From assembly GCA_008692225.1 (NCBI GenBank), contig VICG01000001.1, positions 353,501 to 417,500 on the forward strand: a DNA stretch of 64,000 nucleotides. Direction: 5' to 3'. Within the stretch, counting starts at the first letter, position 1. The number at the start of each line of letters is the position of its first letter. This DNA is from Monilinia fructicola (taxonomy: Eukaryota > Ascomycota > Leotiomycetes > Helotiales > Sclerotiniaceae). Below are positions 60,645 through 64,000 of this stretch, in pieces. Both the position numbers and the translations under genes were made by a program. Under the pieces are notes generated by a model. The model saw only the letters and a list, made by a program, of their open reading frames with translations. It searched no databases and was not told the origin of the DNA.

Positions 60645-61095
60645 CTTCCAAGTTCCAACACGGTATATAAATTGGGATAAAGATCCATGGATCTCTATCT
60701 CAGTGGGCTTCATCTGCGGAATCCATAGTGTCAAACAAAAAAGACGTATTAATTATAGGTATAATGACTAATCTATAAAAAGAAGAACTCAATGCCCAAC
60801 AACGCCAGTCTTTGTGCATGCATATCTTTGGGTGATGATTGAGTTTCGGCAATATTGCTCAAGGCCCCATCACTCTCCCCTTATTACCATAATATAATGT
60901 TTTGTAACCTCTCATCTCTCGTTTTTCATCGTCATCCATCCATCCATCCATCCGTGCATTCCTTCATACCTTCACCATCCCATGCAACATTTGATTTTGC
61001 CCAAGTTCAAAACGAGAGAAAGATGTGACGTCCCCATATTTGTACAACCTCGACCTGCATCGCCAGTCTTGAAACAGGGCCTAGGAACGCCGACT

Positions 61096-62143
61096 CTACT
61101 GAGCCTTCTTGGCCTCTTTCTCCAACTTCCTCTCTCTTCTCTTCTTGGCCGCTTCAGGTCCGCTCTCGGTATCCAAACAGTAATCCCACCATCTGAACGA
61201 ACTGGCATAATTTCCAATAAACTTCTCATGATGAACATCATGATGTTCCGCGCCAGCCCAGAAAGGCAAGAAATGATGCAAAGACCATGGGAATTCATAT
61301 CCGCTGTGCGCATCAACCGCCTGGAAGAGTCTGCAAACGATCCAAATGTACATGGTCAAGATGTGTAAGTTTCCGGTGAGCATGACCCAGAGGATAGGAG
61401 ATCCGACCGTTCCCAGTCCGAGAACCATGACTTCGATGGGGGAAGCGTATTCGGCGGCTAGACCAAAGGGTGCAGAGTATTGGTGGTGGATCTTGTGAAT
61501 TTTCTTGTAGAGCCAGCCGATGTGCATGGCACGGTGCATCCAGTAGTGCCAGGCATCTTCAAGCACGAAAAAGATGGCAACTTGGTAGGCGATGGTGAAG
61601 AGCGATGGGAATGGAACGTCGGTATCCATTCCAAAGTATTTCGCCATGGGGTGAAAGAGGTAGATTTGAGGAAGTTCGACGGTGAAATGAGAGAGGAGAA
61701 CGAGTTTGGTGCATGTCCATTGTTCGGCCGCAGTAGGTATTTTGTTCTGCAGAAAGAGATTGTTAGCCAACATCGACGTTGCTTGATTGCGAGAAAGTAG
61801 ATTGATGTGTGGTCTTACCCCTTGAATCTTGTACTTGTTGAAATAAGGAATTTGATCGATGATAATCCAAGGAAGACTGCGTCCGAAATAAAATACTTCG
61901 TGCATGACAAAGCTCATGATGCCAGTGGCGAGGACATCATTTTGCATGTACGCGTACCAACTCTGTTAGGAATCATTAGTATATCTTCATAATGATGATG
62001 GACGAATGGGTCAAGAGTATTCACTTACAGCCCAGAGACGTTCAAATATGTTGAGATGAACATTGTATTTGCTCAACTCATCATAGATGCCAAAAAAAGG
62101 TTTCTGGAGTTGCAGAGAGGGTTGAATTTGATAAGATATCCAT
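61096..62143 (-). CDS. erg25: C-4 methylsterol oxidase Erg25 (frame interrupted once)
   Basis: Erg25 is an ER-membrane di-iron oxidase that removes the C-4 methyl groups of sterols in ergosterol synthesis. Minus-strand exons are 62143-62029, 61962-61819 and 61746-61096, giving 302 residues after discounting one extra base. The N-terminus [17 protein letters not shown] continues as [20 protein letters not shown] only if the run of seven A on the plus strand (62092-62098) is read as six; as written the frame stops after WHL. Intron 1 then joins ERLWA to [14 protein letters not shown]. The fatty-acid-hydroxylase histidine clusters are present: HRAMH, HKIHHQY and [11 protein letters not shown], between hydrophobic segments. 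The C-terminus is lysine-rich ([18 protein letters not shown]), consistent with ER retrieval. The second intron (72 bp) is a multiple of three without stops, so the reading frame runs through it. Confidence 0.94.
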
Positions 62144-62597
62144 TGCTATCAATGGCAAAGGAAGGGGAAAGGGAAAGGAAAGAATTGGATCTCTATTGAA
62201 GATGTAACCAGAATATTTTTCAGAAGAGGGAAGAGGTGGAGGAGGTGGAGGAGGAGTTTGTTGAAGAAGTAATACAAGCAATGTACGGAGTAGGTAGATT
62301 GGGTTTATTTAGAGAAAGAGATTAGATATTATTATTCGTCCTCGTTGTCCGTCGAACCACAATTGGTTATCGGAAGGGAAACGTCCCGGTAAGATATGGT
62401 GGATATAGATCGGTGGGTTGTCCAGGCCGTGGAGACTCGTGAGTCGTGAGTCGTGATTCGTGATTCGTGAGTGAGTGATTAGAGTTGATTAGGTAAAGAC
62501 TTTAGAAGAAGAAGACGAAGAAGACGACCGGGAAGAAGGAGAAGGGAAAGGGTTTGCGAATTGGATGGAGCCTTGGAATCTTTGGCTTGGAAGGTTG

Positions 62598-62615
62598 AAT
62601 CACGTGTTTTGGTGG
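62598..62615. promoter_or_regulatory. Candidate E-box element upstream of erg25
   Basis: AATCACGTGTTTTGGTGG lies about 455 bp before the erg25 start. The ATCACGTG core resembles sites of bHLH factors, a class that includes fungal SREBPs, which control sterol genes. It differs at one base from the word at 2920-2937 upstream of kapC. The role is inferred. Confidence 0.3.
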
Positions 62616-62840
62616 TATGTTTTTTCGTGTACCCGGGATTTGAGAAAAGTCCAGACAAGGCAGTGGGATCATGTTTTTCAAGGAGAAGAGGTGAAGATAT
62701 TAAGATGAAGTGATGAAGTGATGAGTGAGGTGGTGTTTGGAAATTGCTCCGTATTGGAATGTTAATATGGAAACTTGGAACGATTGGATCATCGGGATAT
62801 GATTTTGGTATAGGAGAATGGTAGTATGGTATTTACTCTG

Positions 62841-62892
62841 TCGATGGTCGATGGTCGATGGTCGATGGTAGATGGTAGATGGTAGATGGTAG
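62841..62892. repeat. 7-bp tandem repeat (TCGATGG/TAGATGG)n
   Basis: About four TCGATGG units grade into TAGATGG units, in the erg25 upstream region. Confidence 0.88.
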
Positions 62893-64000
62893 CCCTGGAG
62901 ATGGTAGTATGATATTGCACAGAGTAGTAGGTAATTCATTCAATCCAATCCAATCCAATCCTCCATATACCTAGGCTCATATTCTGTCGACATGCCGGGC
63001 TTGTTAGATATGTCTATCTAGGTACTTGTATATAGATCCATGGATAGGTATTCGCTTGATTCTGTTGTCGTCTGTGTCTTGTCTATGGTCGACAGTCATA
63101 CTATACCTACCCAGATAGTCTACAGTCAGTCTATAGTTATATACTCTGTTATCTATGATATTGCACACAGACTACAGTCTATATTGTCTACACTCTACAA
63201 GTCTTTAGTTACAGTCATAGTTACAGTTACAGTTACAGTCACACTCACAGTCACAGTCACACTCACAGTCACTGCCACTACAACCGTCTGCAATGTAATA
63301 AATATGCTTTCATTCTCCATCTCTCGAAAATCCAACCAAATGCCAACTCGTGTTCGTACCTGAAAATCACTTCAGCATTCAACCTAAGCGTCTTTTCCAT
63401 CATTTACCCCTTTTTTCCCTTTTTTCCCTCTTTTCCCTGCATAACCTAGCTCCTCTGTACTTTACCTACCTGGTACAGTATCTAGTGCTTGAGGTGGCTT
63501 ACCTAATCCGTACATGGGGTAGTACAGAGTACTCTGTAGAACATGGATGGATTACATAATCTACCAAGGGACCTTTTTGTCAGTTCCATGATCCATCCAT
63601 TTCCATGATTTCATCCACCCACACCCACATCCATCCATCCACCCACACATCCATCCATCCACCCATCCATCCGTATCCTTCCTTCCTTCCTTACCCATGG
63701 GTCCTTCTACGGAGTCCTACTGCATTACTGTACTGTATTCGGATCTTCCACCTCCACTTCCACCTCCACTTCCACTTCCACTCCCACTCCACCGTCGCTT
63801 ATAGCTGAAACTTTTCACCGATGCCAAGAACATGTGGTGCAATGATGGATATCATATAGAAATCTTCCCCACTAGGTACACCCGTGGACCTGATAAGTAA
63901 AAAGATAGTCCGCACCCATCCGTGTCCTTCCTACCGATATACTGGATCAATCTTACAAGGGGCGGTGGCTGTTCTAGTGTTTATCTAGTGTTTATCTAGT

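Larger units (their letters stand above)
58503..61095. other. AT-rich transposon-relic region between the unknown gene and erg25
   Basis: No host gene is seen. Microsatellites occupy the first 700 bp: CTAT/CTAC runs near 58615-58650, (AAAT)n at 58912-58943, ATGTGATG units near 59020-59060 and TACTTATT units at 59140-59245. A 1.4-kb block of extremely AT-rich DNA and two transposon ends follow. The 60660-61095 part is the erg25 3' flank. Confidence 0.75.
62144..64000. other. erg25 promoter and gene-poor end of the window
   Basis: No gene is recognised. A GTACGGAGTA word lies at 62283-62292 and an E-box element at 62598-62615. TCGATGG/TAGATGG units occupy 62841-62892, ACAGTTACAGTCAC units 63205-63275, and CATC and CACTTC runs lie near 63620-63790. 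Palindromic CCTAGG words recur. Confidence 0.65.

Overview
This is eukaryotic DNA from a filamentous ascomycete (Pezizomycotina). The genes have short GT-AG introns of about 48-140 bp with CTAAC/CTGAC-like branch points. The products include KapC (a filamentous-fungus bZIP), Dad4, a fungal type-I FAS alpha/beta pair and Erg25. Intergenic DNA is rich in microsatellites, short palindromic words and AT-rich transposon relics that resemble repeat-induced point mutation (RIP). A member of Leotiomycetes is plausible, but the sequence alone does not settle the genus.

Layout, with exon structures worked out by hand: kapC (+, 3631-5144); arp5 (-, 6179-8671); dad4 (-, 9144-9676); ies6 (+, 9985-10555); got1 (+, 11506-12217); ykt6 (-, 12672-13477); slh1 (+, 13804-19868); an SH3/zinc-site protein (-, 21227-24572); FAS alpha (-, 26852-32560) divergent from FAS beta (+, 36082-42422); argJ/ARG7 (+, 43274-44974, strikingly GC-rich); alg5 (-, 45434-46762); psy2/PP4R3 (-, 48541-51552); an unrecognised 282-residue protein (+, 57598-58502); and erg25 (-, 61096-62143). 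Long gene-poor stretches lie at 1-3630, 32561-36081, 51553-57597, 58503-61095 and 62144-64000.

Some neighbours work together. Arp5 and Ies6 form one module of the INO80 remodeller and lie 1.3 kb apart, with the DASH subunit gene dad4 between them. Got1 and Ykt6, both ER/Golgi traffic proteins, lie tail to tail. The two chains of cytosolic fatty acid synthase are divergent across a 3.5 kb spacer. The other genes are housekeeping functions without obvious linkage.

The most consistent oddity is technical or evolutionary. Eight single-base disruptions interrupt five otherwise conserved genes (ies6, slh1 twice, the SH3 gene twice, FAS beta twice, erg25). Every one is a +1 base in a homopolymer run, and removing that base restores a conserved protein. 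This looks like homopolymer error in the assembly rather than gene decay. The other notable signals are a TA-flanked terminal-inverted-repeat element (893-1144) whose relatives lie at 60.3-60.65 kb next to a 1.4 kb AT-rich relic, a 10-mer (GTACGGAGTA) present at least nine times and only between genes, a GC-AG intron in got1, and several coding micro-exons. I found no CRISPR array, rRNA, tRNA, viral gene or toxin gene, and no convincing new multi-gene system.
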